Assembly: GCA_041635755.1 (NCBI GenBank)
Contig: JBFKUL010000034.1
Span: 1-16,463 of the forward strand
Source of the DNA: JBFKUL01 sp041635755
GTDB taxonomy: Bacteria > Pseudomonadota > Gammaproteobacteria > Burkholderiales > SG8-39
Direction: 5' to 3'
Length of the DNA: 16,463 bases
Under the pieces are notes generated by a model, which was given only the letters and a program-made list of their open reading frames with translations, did no database searches and was not told the origin of the DNA. Both the position numbers and the translations under genes were made by a program. The first letter of the stretch is position 1; each line of letters begins with the position of its first letter. Positions 1 to 7,307 of the stretch are shown piece by piece.

Positions 1-2584
1 CGGCTCGCAGCTCATGGTTTAGTCGCTCGAGAAACTTCGAGCTGTCCTCCGAGGCGCCCGGCGCGCCGCGCGCCAGCACGAGGCTGACCACCGGGTAGCC
101 CTGCCGCGCGCTGCCCATTGCCTTGACGACGTTGCCGAAGTAGGACGGGTGCAGGTCGCCGAAGAAGCTCATGAAGCGGCCGTCGTCACGCCGGTGCAGC
201 AGCACCTCGACCGACTCGGGCTTGGCGCTTGCCCGCTCGGGCTTGACCGGTGCGCCGGAGGCGTCGCAGGCCTGGAAGTACTTGCCGTCGAGCCGCAGAT
301 GCACGCCTTCCTCGCGCGCGAGCACGGTATTGGGCTGCGTGCCGGCCGCCACCAGGACCGAGCGCGCCGTCAGCACCGTGCGACCGCTGGGGCGCCAATG
401 GCCGGCAGCATCCGGCTTTTGCAGCGCGAAGTCGACGGCGCGCGCGTGACCGAACTCGTCGATCTCGATGCTTTCGGGAACAAGGCCCTCGGCAAAGGAA
501 ATGCCCTCCTCGAGCGCCTTCTCGACCTCCTCATGATTCAGGGTGTAGGAGGGGCTGTCGATCATGCGCCGGCGATAGGCGATGGTCACCCCGCCCCAGG
601 ACTTGAGCAGCTCGATGATGCGCGCGGCACGCCCCTCGGTCGCGGCCGCCGCGCGCTCCTGCCGGATGGCGCGGGCGTGACGCAGGAACTCCTCTGCGAT
701 GGCGAGCTCCTCGCGGTTCCACAACGCGCGCACCGCCGCTTCACCGCGCTCGGCGCCGAGCTGCTCGAACCGCGCCAGGAACTTCTCGACTTGCACGACG
801 TAATAGGCGAGCGACTCAGTCGCCGTGTCGATCGCGGTCAGTCCGCCGCCGATGACGACCACGGGCAGCCGGATCTGCAGATTGGCGATCGACTCTCGCT
901 TGGCCGCGCCAGTGAGCTGCAAGGCCATGAGGAAGTCGGACGCCGCGCGCACGCCTCGCGCAAAACCGTTGGGGATTTCGAGCACCGTGGGCCGGCCGGC
1001 CCCGGCGGCGAGGGCGACGTGATCGAAGCCCAGGCCGCCCGCGTGGGCCGGCGCGAAGGCGTCTTCGACCGTCAGCGTGCCGCCGAAGCGCACGCCGCCG
1101 AACATTGCGAACTGGCGCCGTCGCTCGAGCAGCAGCCGGATCAGCTTGAGAAAGTTCTTGTTCCAGCGAACCGTGATGCCGTACTCGGCGACCCCGCCGA
1201 AGCCGGCCATCGTGCGCTCGTCGAGCGACTCGTAGAGCTCATGGACATCGCGAACGGGACGAAACCGGGCGCGATGCCCGAGTGCATCGACGCCCGAGAG
1301 CTCGGGCGCGAGCGGCTCGATCTTCAGACCGTCGATCCCCACCACGGTGTGACCGTCGTTCAGCAGATGGTGCGCAAGCGTAAAGCCGGCAGGCCCGAGC
1401 CCGACGATCAGCACGCGGCGGCCGCTTGGCGCCTTCGGCATCGGACGGCGCAGATCGAGCGGATTCCAGCGCGTCAGCAGCGAGTAGATCTCGAAACCCC
1501 ACGGCAGCTCGAGCACGTCTTTGAGCGTGCGCGTCTCGGCCTGGGGGATGTCGACTGGGGTTTGCTTCTGATAAATGCACGCCTTCATGCAGTCGTTGCA
1601 GATGCGGTGCCCGGTGGCCGCCACCATCGGGTTGTCGACCGCGATCATGGCAAGCGCGCCGATCGGCTGGCCGCGCGACTTCACCAAGTGGAACTCGGAG
1701 ATCTTTTCCTCGAGCGGGCAACCCGCAAGCGGGATGCCGAACACGGTTTTCTTGAAGGCTTGCGCCGGCGGTTTTTCCCTGAGCCCCTTCGAGCACGAGT
1801 CCTTTCCCTGCTCGTGGCACCAGATGCAGTAGTTGGCCTGGTCGAGCGCGCCGACGAGGTCGGTGCCCGGATCGGTGAGGGCGAACCCCTCTCGCCGCCG
1901 CAGGTGGTCGCCAGGCAGCGTATGGCTGGGAAACCCGGAACGCTCATCGGTGTGCACCGGCACGAGGCGCACGAAGTCGAGCTTCGAGGGCGCCTTGAAC
2001 AGCACGCCGGAGCGATGCTTGCGCTTGCCTTCGGGCGTGCCTGCGGCCCAGGCGGCATAGCGCGCCGCAAGCTCGAGCCGCGCGGCGTTGGCCGCTTCAT
2101 CCTTCTGCCACTCGGTGACGGCGCGAGCAAACCCGAGCTCGTAGCCGACCGTGCCGAGCGGCTCGTCGAAGGCCGCGGCAAGCTGCGCGGCGGCCGCGTC
2201 CGGATCGAAGTCTGCAAGCGCGTCGCCTTTCACCTTGTGCAGCGCCCGGCGCTGGACGAACAAGCGCTTTACGGAATAAATCGGCGCCAGCTCGTGGTGC
2301 CGCGCGGCGAGCGCATGCAGCTCGGTTTCGATCCCGAATAGGTGGGCGATGAAGTCCTCGAGGTAAGGGGCGAGCGCCACCAAGAGGTCGGACTCGGCTT
2401 TCGCAGCGAGCGAAGCAGGATTGGCTCGCGCGGCGACGAGGCGTTCGCGCAGATCGCCGTTCGCCTCTCCCAGAAAGACAAGAAACGCGGCATCCAGCCG
2501 CATCAAGCCGTCACGCTGGTAGAGATCGTCGAACGCCAGGCCGAAGCGCAGCGACAAGGCGGAGGCCGGAGCGGTCGAGTTCAA
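1..2584 (-). CDS. Large GltD-like FAD/NAD(P)H-dependent oxidoreductase with Fe-S type cysteine clusters (3' end outside window)
   Basis: Reading the minus strand from 2584 gives 861 uninterrupted codons running off the left edge, so the C-terminus is missing. Residues 1 to about 245 are a helical-looking region I cannot assign. Two cysteine groups follow: C253, C256, C264 and C289 (CIWC, DSC, GCP), and C329, C332 and C336 (CNDCMKAC). They resemble the Fe-S-binding N-terminus of glutamate synthase small subunit-like proteins. A GLGPAGF dinucleotide motif lies at 395–401 (FAD) and IGGGLTAID at 578–586 (second Rossmann fold, probably NAD(P)H). The order matches GltD-type flavoproteins, which pass electrons from NAD(P)H through FAD to Fe-S centres. 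I infer an electron-transfer oxidoreductase; the acceptor is unknown. The start is uncertain: the only in-frame candidate after an upstream stop is TTG at 2584, and the next ATG is residue 28 (2503), already within conserved-looking sequence. It is divergent from the SDR gene. Confidence 0.85.
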   Translation of the reverse strand, partial: MNSTAPASALSLRFGLAFDDLYQRDGLMRLDAAFLVFLGEANGDLRERLVAARANPASLAAKAESDLLVALAPYLEDFIAHLFGIETELHALAARHHELAPIYSVKRLFVQRRALHKVKGDALADFDPDAAAAQLAAAFDEPLGTVGYELGFARAVTEWQKDEAANAARLELAARYAAWAAGTPEGKRKHRSGVLFKAPSKLDFVRLVPVHTDERSGFPSHTLPGDHLRRREGFALTDPGTDLVGALDQANYCIWCHEQGKDSCSKGLREKPPAQAFKKTVFGIPLAGCPLEEKISEFHLVKSRGQPIGALAMIAVDNPMVAATGHRICNDCMKACIYQKQTPVDIPQAETRTLKDVLELPWGFEIYSLLTRWNPLDLRRPMPKAPSGRRVLIVGLGPAGFTLAHHLLNDGHTVVGIDGLKIEPLAPELSGVDALGHRARFRPVRDVHELYESLDERTMAGFGGVAEYGITVRWNKNFLKLIRLLLERRRQFAMFGGVRFGGTLTVEDAFAPAHAGGLGFDHVALAAGAGRPTVLEIPNGFARGVRAASDFLMALQLTGAAKRESIANLQIRLPVVVIGGGLTAIDTATESLAYYVVQVEKFLARFEQLGAERGEAAVRALWNREELAIAEEFLRHARAIRQERAAAATEGRAARIIELLKSWGGVTIAYRRRMIDSPSYTLNHEEVEKALEEGISFAEGLVPESIEIDEFGHARAVDFALQKPDAAGHWRPSGRTVLTARSVLVAAGTQPNTVLAREEGVHLRLDGKYFQACDASGAPVKPERASAKPESVEVLLHRRDDGRFMSFFGDLHPSYFGNVVKAMGSARQGYPVVSLVLARGAPGASEDSSKFLERLNHELRA

Positions 2585-2604
2585 GAGCGCAGGCTTTCGG
2601 TCAC
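2581..2604 (-). other. Possible 7-codon leader ORF overlapping the flavoprotein start
   Basis: A GTG at 2604–2602 opens a frame of seven codons (MTESLRS). Its TGA at 2583–2581 overlaps the TTG start of the flavoprotein at 2584–2582. It lies about 10 nt after the predicted -10 box. It may be a translationally coupled leader, the true N-terminus separated by a one-base indel, or chance. Nothing in the sequence decides between these. Confidence 0.2.
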
Positions 2605-2613
2605 GGATCGGCG

Positions 2614-2642
2614 ATTATCGCGGATCGAGCAGCCGCCCTCAA
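2614..2642 (-). promoter_or_regulatory. Candidate sigma70 promoter for the flavoprotein gene
   Basis: On the minus strand TTGAGG (2642–2637, 4 of 6 matches to the -35 consensus) is followed after exactly 17 nt by GATAAT (2619–2614, 5 of 6 matches to the -10 consensus). Transcription would begin near 2607, leaving a leader of about 23 nt before the TTG start. This is the best promoter-like match I found in the 194-nt divergent spacer 2585–2778. No comparable match was seen for the SDR gene on the other strand. Confidence 0.45.
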
Positions 2643-2765
2643 GAAAAGACCGCGTTTTCAGCGGGGTGAGCGTTTAGTGGCGGCGGCGGTTGCCCTTGGA
2701 GAACGGAAGCGATTAGCATGCGCTCCATCACGCGGCGTGCAATCGCGCGCTGCTTCCATCCGGCG

Positions 2766-2771
2766 AAGGGG
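2766..2771 (+). promoter_or_regulatory. Ribosome binding site that fixes the SDR start
   Basis: AAGGGG sits 7 nt before the ATG at 2779 and supports that start over the open frame beginning at 2677. Confidence 0.6.
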
Positions 2772-2778
2772 AGTCCTC

Positions 2779-3546
2779 ATGCAAGTCAAGAACAGCGTGT
2801 TTCTCGTCACCGGCGGCGCGTCCGGTCTGGGCGCAGCCACCGCGCGCATGGCGATCGAGAACGGCGGCAAGGTCATGATCGCCGATATGCAGGTGGACAT
2901 CGGCGAGAAGTTTGCGAAGGAACTCGGCGCGAATGCGCGCTTCGTCAAATGCGACGTCACCTCGGAGAACGAGGGCAAGGCGGCAGTCGAGCGGACCGTG
3001 AAGGAACTCGGCGGCGTGCACGTGCTCGTAGGCTGCGCCGGCATTGCCGTAGCTGAAAAGACCGTCGGCAAGGAGGGCCCGCATAACCTCGCCAACTTCA
3101 CCCGCGCGATCAACGTGAACTTGATCGGCACCTTCAACATGATTCGACTTGCGGCCGATGCAATGGCGAAGGCCGGCCCGAACGCCGCCGGCGAGCGCGG
3201 CGTCATCATCAATACCGCATCCGTCGCGGCGTTCGATGGCCAGATCGGACAGGCGGCCTATTCCGCCTCCAAGGGCGGGGTGGTCGGCATGACGCTGCCG
3301 ATCGCGCGCGACCTGTCGCGCAGCGGCATCCGCGTATGCACCATCGCGCCTGGCATCTTCGAGACCCCGATGCTGCTCGGCATGCCGAAGGAGGTGCAGG
3401 ACGCGCTCGGCAAGATGGTGCCGTTCCCTTCGCGCCTCGGTCGACCCGTCGAGTACGCGCAGCTCGCGCGCCAGATCGTTGAAAACGAGATGCTGAATGG
3501 CGAGGTGATCCGGCTGGATGGCGCGATTCGCATGGCGCCTAAATGA
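2779..3546 (+). CDS. Short-chain dehydrogenase, HSD10-like 3-hydroxyacyl-CoA dehydrogenase
   Basis: A 255-residue classical SDR. The NAD-binding motif TGGASGLG is at residues 11–18. The catalytic Ser148 and the YSASK motif (Tyr161, Lys165) have the usual 13-residue Ser–Tyr spacing. The C-terminal part (APGIFETPML, then RLGRPVEYAQLA) is typical of the type-2 3-hydroxyacyl-CoA dehydrogenase/HSD17B10 group, which oxidises 3-hydroxyacyl-CoAs (short-chain or 2-methyl-branched) with NAD in fatty-acid or isoleucine breakdown. The start at 2779 is chosen because AAGGGG lies at 2766–2771 and the NAD fold begins directly after it. The frame is open upstream to 2677, but that extension is arginine-rich and unlike the family. 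The gene stands alone: no thiolase, acyl-CoA dehydrogenase or CoA ligase is in the window, so the substrate is inferred from family resemblance only. Confidence 0.9.
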   Translation: MQVKNSVFLVTGGASGLGAATARMAIENGGKVMIADMQVDIGEKFAKELGANARFVKCDVTSENEGKAAVERTVKELGGVHVLVGCAGIAVAEKTVGKEGPHNLANFTRAINVNLIGTFNMIRLAADAMAKAGPNAAGERGVIINTASVAAFDGQIGQAAYSASKGGVVGMTLPIARDLSRSGIRVCTIAPGIFETPMLLGMPKEVQDALGKMVPFPSRLGRPVEYAQLARQIVENEMLNGEVIRLDGAIRMAPK

Positions 3547-3616
3547 TGCGCATCCGGACGCGGCGAAGGGGCGCCCGTTCGCGTCGCCGCGCTCGAAAGA
3601 ACGCCTGAGGGCGCCA

Positions 3617-3639
3617 CGCGGCGCGCACTTTGCGCCGCG
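3617..3639. terminator. Hairpin in the convergent spacer between the SDR and carbonic anhydrase-like genes
   Basis: CGCGGCGC (3617–3624) and GCGCCGCG (3632–3639) form a perfect 8-bp GC stem around a 7-nt loop. It lies in the 111-nt spacer where the two genes converge, a natural place for termination from both sides. There is no U-run after the stem on either strand (five A's follow on the plus strand), so it is not a classical intrinsic terminator. It could be a weak terminator, a 3'-end stabiliser, or chance in GC-rich DNA. Confidence 0.25.
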
Positions 3640-3657
3640 GAAAAATCGCGCGTCGGG

Positions 3658-4203
3658 TCAGCGAGCGGAGGGCGGCAGCGCTTGCTCGCGGAGCTGCGTA
3701 CGGAAGAGCTTCGAGCGCTCGACGTAGCCCTGGGCGATCGTCAGCAGGTAGTCCTTCTCGTCCTGCCGAAGCTCGCGCACGATCTTTCCGGGTGAGCCAA
3801 GCACCAGTACGCCGTCCGGGATCTCCTTGCCTTCGGCGATCAGCGTATTGGCGCCGATCAATGTGCTCCTGCCGATCCGTGCGCCATTCATGATGACGCT
3901 GTTGATGCCGATCAGGCTGCCGTCGCCGACGGTGCAGCCGTGCAGCATGACCTTGTGGCCGATCGTTACGCGGCGTCCCAGCGTCATCGGATATCCGGGG
4001 TCGACGTGCAGCACGGATCCGTCCTGAACGTTGCTCTCTTCACCGATGCGGATCAGGTCGTTGTCGGCGCGCATCACCACGCCAAACCAGACGCTGACCT
4101 GGCTTTCGAGCGTGATGGATCCCGCCAGCGTGGCGTCGTACGCGATGAAATGGTGCGCGCCGCGCAGCTCCACGCGGCGCTCGCCGATCGAGAACAGTGG
4201 CAT
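3658..4203 (-). CDS. Gamma-class carbonic anhydrase-like protein (YrdA/PaaY family, left-handed beta-helix)
   Basis: A 181-residue protein of the usual length for the gamma-CA/LbH family, with repeated hexapeptides such as IGEESN, IGHKVM and IGINSV. The three metal-binding histidines are present as H66, H83 and H88, including the H-x4-H spacing of Cam-type enzymes. Arg45, Asp47, Gln60 and Asp61 sit where the family keeps its active-site and trimer-interface polar residues. Members are trimers with Zn or Fe at subunit interfaces. Some interconvert CO2 and bicarbonate, and others (PaaY) are thioesterases, so activity cannot be assigned from sequence alone. ATG at 4203 is preferred. A TTG at 4221 is in frame but adds six residues that the family lacks. 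The ribosome site is weak. It converges on the SDR gene and diverges from dadA. Confidence 0.9.
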   Translation of the reverse strand: MPLFSIGERRVELRGAHHFIAYDATLAGSITLESQVSVWFGVVMRADNDLIRIGEESNVQDGSVLHVDPGYPMTLGRRVTIGHKVMLHGCTVGDGSLIGINSVIMNGARIGRSTLIGANTLIAEGKEIPDGVLVLGSPGKIVRELRQDEKDYLLTIAQGYVERSKLFRTQLREQALPPSAR

Positions 4204-4212
4204 GAGGGTTTC

Positions 4213-4240
4213 TTGCCGCAACGGGTCGAGCCGCTATCAT
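4213..4240 (+). promoter_or_regulatory. Candidate sigma70 promoter for dadA and the following operon
   Basis: TTGCCG (4213–4218, 4 of 6 matches) and TATCAT (4235–4240, 5 of 6 matches) are separated by 16 nt. The predicted start near 4247 gives a 35-nt leader to the GTG at 4282. The ribosome site AGGGGCGG is at 4271–4278. Confidence 0.45.
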
Positions 4241-4241
4241 A
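4236..4241 (-). promoter_or_regulatory. Candidate -10 box for the carbonic anhydrase-like gene
   Basis: TATGAT read on the minus strand (5 of 6 consensus matches) would place transcription start near 4229, about 26 nt before the ATG. No convincing -35 was found. It overlaps the opposing -10 of dadA almost exactly. Confidence 0.25.
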
Positions 4242-4281
4242 GCTTGTGCCGGCGCTCATTCGTGCCGACGAGGGGCGGAAC

Positions 4282-5532
4282 GTGAAGGTCGCAGTGCTGG
4301 GTGCAGGCGTGATCGGAGTAACGAGCGCGTGGTATCTCGCCGAAGCGGGACATGAGGTCACGGTGCTCGAGCGCCAGCCCGAGGCAGGCCTCGAAACCTC
4401 CTATGCCAATGGCGGACAAATTGCGGCAGGCCATGCCGAACCGTGGGCGCAGCCCTCGGTGATACCGAAGGTTCTCCAGTGGCTTGGACGCGAGGACGCG
4501 CCAATGCTGTTCCGGCCGCGAGCCGATCGTGCCCAGTGGGCCTGGGCCGTCCGCTTCGCGATAGAGTGCTTCCCGGGACGATTCGAGCGCAACATGCGCG
4601 AGCTCCTTGGGCTCGCGCTTTACAGCCGCGACTGCCTGCGCGCGCTGCGAAAGGCGAGCGCCCTGCAGTACGACAGCCTGACCCGGGGCATCCTGCATTT
4701 CTGCAGCACGCAGCGCGACTTCGAGGCGCTCGCACGGCATGCCGAGGCCACGCGCTCGCTCGGCATCGGTCGGGAAGTGAAATCTGCCGAGGAGTGCATG
4801 GCGATCGAGCCCGCACTGAGGCGCTCGCAGGTGCCGATCGCCGGGGGGGTGTATACGCCACGAGACGAGTCCGGCGATGCCTTTGCATTCACGCGCGGCC
4901 TGGCGCAGCTCGCGCGTGAGCGCGGCGTACGCTTCATTCACGAGGCCACGGCTCGGGCGCTGGATTCGAGCGCCGATCGCATCAGTGGCGTGCGCGTGCA
5001 GGGCGGGGCGATCGAGCGGCTCGAGGCGGATGCGTACGTGATTGCGCTCGGCAGCTACAGCCCGCTGCTGCTGGCACCGGTCGGCGTGCGCATCCCGGTG
5101 TACCCTCTGAAGGGTTACTCGATCACGGTGCCGCTGTCGCCGGAGCACGCGGCCGCGGCGCCGTCAGTCAGTCTCACCGACGATTCGCACAAGATCGTGA
5201 TTTCCCGACTCGGCGCACGCCTGCGCAGCGCCGGCACGGCGGAGCTCACGGGCTACGATACGACGGTCAACGCGGTGCGCTGCGAGGCGATCCTGAAGCG
5301 CGTACAGAAGCTTTTCCCCGCCCTTACCGGGGCCGGCAGCGTTGAGACTTGGGCAGGCTTGCGTCCGGCGACGCCGAGCAACGTACCGCTCATCGGCCGT
5401 ACGCGTTTTCGCAATCTGTTTCTAAACACCGGGCACGGCACGCTGGGCTGGACGCTTGCGTGCGGCTCCGGGCAGGTGCTGGCAGATCTGGTATCGGGGC
5501 GACGGCCGCAAGTCGCGTTCAGGATCCAATAG
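4282..5532 (+). CDS. dadA: D-amino acid dehydrogenase (FAD, DAO family)
   Basis: A 416-residue protein close to the usual DadA length. It opens with the FAD-binding motif LGAGVIGVTSAWYLAEAGHE (residues 6–25), continues with LETSYANGGQ, and ends with the family signature NTGHGTLGWTLACGSG. DadA oxidatively deaminates D-amino acids, classically D-alanine, to 2-oxo acids and passes electrons to the membrane quinone pool. The GTG at 4282 is chosen because it directly precedes the Rossmann strand and follows AGGGGCGG. An upstream in-frame GTG at 4246 would add 12 residues before that fold. It starts a long plus-strand run. No alanine racemase or Lrp-type regulator is adjacent, unlike the dad operons of enterics and pseudomonads, so the substrate could be broader or different. 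Confidence 0.93.
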   Translation: MKVAVLGAGVIGVTSAWYLAEAGHEVTVLERQPEAGLETSYANGGQIAAGHAEPWAQPSVIPKVLQWLGREDAPMLFRPRADRAQWAWAVRFAIECFPGRFERNMRELLGLALYSRDCLRALRKASALQYDSLTRGILHFCSTQRDFEALARHAEATRSLGIGREVKSAEECMAIEPALRRSQVPIAGGVYTPRDESGDAFAFTRGLAQLARERGVRFIHEATARALDSSADRISGVRVQGGAIERLEADAYVIALGSYSPLLLAPVGVRIPVYPLKGYSITVPLSPEHAAAAPSVSLTDDSHKIVISRLGARLRSAGTAELTGYDTTVNAVRCEAILKRVQKLFPALTGAGSVETWAGLRPATPSNVPLIGRTRFRNLFLNTGHGTLGWTLACGSGQVLADLVSGRRPQVAFRIQ

Positions 5533-5556
5533 GCATTCCGCAACCATGCATGCTCG

Positions 5557-6465
5557 ATGACTTCGGCATCCGCCTTTGACGCCATGCGGCAAAGTGAATC
5601 CTTGTTTTTCGACATTCGGCGCCTGCGCTACCACGTGCGGCGCTGGCCCGGCCGCGTTGCGACTGCGCCACCCGTCGTTCTGTTGCATGGCTGGATGGAT
5701 GTTTCGGCGTCGTTCCAGTTCCTCGCTGACGCGCTGGTCGACGACTGGGACCTGTACGCGCCGGACTGGCGTGGCTACGGCTTGACCGGCTGGGGAAATG
5801 CCGACTGCTACTGGTTTCCCGATTACCTTGCCGATCTCGACGCCTTGCTCGAGCACATTGCACCCGGCACGCCGGTGAACCTGGTTGGACACAGCCTCGG
5901 AGGCAACGTCGCGTCGCTTTACGCAGGGGTGCGCCCGGAGCGGGTGGCGAAACTGGTCAATCTTGAGGGCTTCGGCCTGCCGCCGACACGCCCCGAGCAG
6001 GCACCCAAGCGCTACCTGCGCTGGCTCGACGAGCTGCGCGACCGCCCGGGGCTGCGGGCGTACACGGGCTTCGCCGAGCTGGCCGACCGAATGCAGAAAG
6101 GCAATCCTCGCCTGACGCGCGGGCGCGCCGACTTCCTCGCGCGGCATTGGGGCATGGAAAACGAGCGAGGCGAGGTCGTGCTACGTGGCGATCCCGCCCA
6201 CAAGATCGTCAGCCCGATCCTGTACCGCCTCGAAGAGTCGCGTGCATGCTGGCAACAGATCGGCGCACCGGTGCTTTGGGTCGATGCCGCCGAGTCGGAT
6301 ACGCTCAAGCGCATGGGCATCAGCGCCGAATCGTATGCCGAGCGGCGCATGGCCTTTCCCAACGTGCGCCACGTGACGCTGCCTGATGCAGGCCACATGC
6401 TGCACCATGACCAGCCGGAGGCGCTCGCACGGCATATCGAAGCGTTTCTCGCTGACGGAGGATAA
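5557..6465 (+). CDS. Alpha/beta-hydrolase fold protein
   Basis: A 302-residue single-domain hydrolase. HGWMD near residues 46–50 supplies the oxyanion region. The nucleophile elbow GHSLGGN carries Ser113, and His280 lies in DAGHMLHHDQPE near the C-terminus. The acid is Asp243 or Asp248 in VDAAESD. A Trp-rich stretch around DWDLYAPDWRGYG is typical of esterase/epoxide-hydrolase-like members. The substrate is unknown, and the annotation stops at serine hydrolase. It begins 24 nt after dadA and ends 7 nt before rnm, so co-transcription is likely. No good ribosome site precedes ATG 5557 or the alternative ATG 5584 (ten residues in), so the start is uncertain. Confidence 0.85.
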   Translation: MTSASAFDAMRQSESLFFDIRRLRYHVRRWPGRVATAPPVVLLHGWMDVSASFQFLADALVDDWDLYAPDWRGYGLTGWGNADCYWFPDYLADLDALLEHIAPGTPVNLVGHSLGGNVASLYAGVRPERVAKLVNLEGFGLPPTRPEQAPKRYLRWLDELRDRPGLRAYTGFAELADRMQKGNPRLTRGRADFLARHWGMENERGEVVLRGDPAHKIVSPILYRLEESRACWQQIGAPVLWVDAAESDTLKRMGISAESYAERRMAFPNVRHVTLPDAGHMLHHDQPEALARHIEAFLADGG

Positions 6466-6472
6466 TGCGGTC

Positions 6473-7303
6473 ATGAACGTCGATCTGCATTGTCATTCGA
6501 ACGTGTCCGACGGCCTGCTCGCGCCAGCGGAACTGGTGCGGCGTGCGGCGACCCAAGGCGTCGACGTCCTCGCGCTTACCGACCATGATCAGATCGACGG
6601 ACTGGAGGCGGCGCGTGCCGCTGCGCGCGAAGCGGGCATCGCTTTTGTAGATGGCGTCGAGATATCGGTGAGCTGGCACGACACAACCGTGCACGTCGTC
6701 GGCCTGCGCATCGATGCGTCGCACGCGGGCTTGGGCGCGGCACTTCAGGTGGTGCGCGGCGGCCGCATCGAGCGCGCTCGCCGGATGGCGCGCGACCTCG
6801 AGATGGCCGGAATCGAAGGCAGCTTCGAGGGCGCAATGCGACACGCTGACAATCCGCAAATGGTCAGTCGCACGCACTTCGCGCGCTTTCTGGTCGCAAG
6901 CGGCGTGGTACCGGATCCCAAGTCCGCATTCCAGAACTACCTGGTGCCGGGCAAACCCGGCTATGCGGCGCATCAGTGGGCGGCGCTCGCCGACGCGGTG
7001 GCGTGGATCCGCGCCGCAGGCGGACAGGCGGTTCTCGCGCACCCCGGACGCTACCGGCTTACCGCGTCTGGCTTGGACGCGCTGCTTGCCGAATTCAGGG
7101 AACTGGGGGGCGAGGCGATCGAAGTGGTCACCGGCAGCCATTCGCCCGCGCAATATCGGCAGTTCGCCGAGCTCGCCCGCCGCTACGGCTTTGCCGCGTC
7201 GCGCGGCTCCGATTTCCATGGTCCGCGCGAGGGCGCCGAGCTTGGCAGCCTGCCGCCGCTCGATGCGGCGCTGCGACCGGTGTGGGCGGATTGGGGGCAC
7301 TGA
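6473..7303 (+). CDS. rnm: PHP-domain phosphoesterase, RNase AM / 3',5'-nucleotide bisphosphatase family (YciV/TrpH)
   Basis: A 276-residue PHP protein with all the metal-binding motifs expected: DLHCHSNVSDG (residues 4–14), TDHD (36–39), Glu63, His74, RTHFARF (His135), LAHP (His190) and GSDFHG (Asp247, His249). E. coli YciV (RNase AM) is a 5'-3' exonuclease that matures 5' ends of rRNA, and a Chromobacterium homologue hydrolyses 3',5'-bisphosphonucleotides (pAp). Either or both activities may apply. The start is ATG 6473, preceded by GGAGG at 6457–6461. The upstream open frame is only a shadow of the hydrolase gene. The stop lies 4 nt before yciO. This rnm–yciO pairing is also seen in E. coli, which supports the assignment. 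Confidence 0.92.
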   Translation: MNVDLHCHSNVSDGLLAPAELVRRAATQGVDVLALTDHDQIDGLEAARAAAREAGIAFVDGVEISVSWHDTTVHVVGLRIDASHAGLGAALQVVRGGRIERARRMARDLEMAGIEGSFEGAMRHADNPQMVSRTHFARFLVASGVVPDPKSAFQNYLVPGKPGYAAHQWAALADAVAWIRAAGGQAVLAHPGRYRLTASGLDALLAEFRELGGEAIEVVTGSHSPAQYRQFAELARRYGFAASRGSDFHGPREGAELGSLPPLDAALRPVWADWGH

Positions 7304-7307
7304 GGGC

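Noticed and set aside
149..2341. 730-codon open frame on the plus strand
   Set aside because: It is antisense to the flavoprotein. The minus-strand frame shows FAD, NAD(P)H and cysteine motifs, whereas the plus-strand translation is low-complexity with no recognisable motif. High GC with GC-rich third positions produces such shadows.
2677..2778. N-terminal extension of the SDR
   Set aside because: It is Arg-rich, without family resemblance, and precedes a good ribosome site and ATG at 2779.
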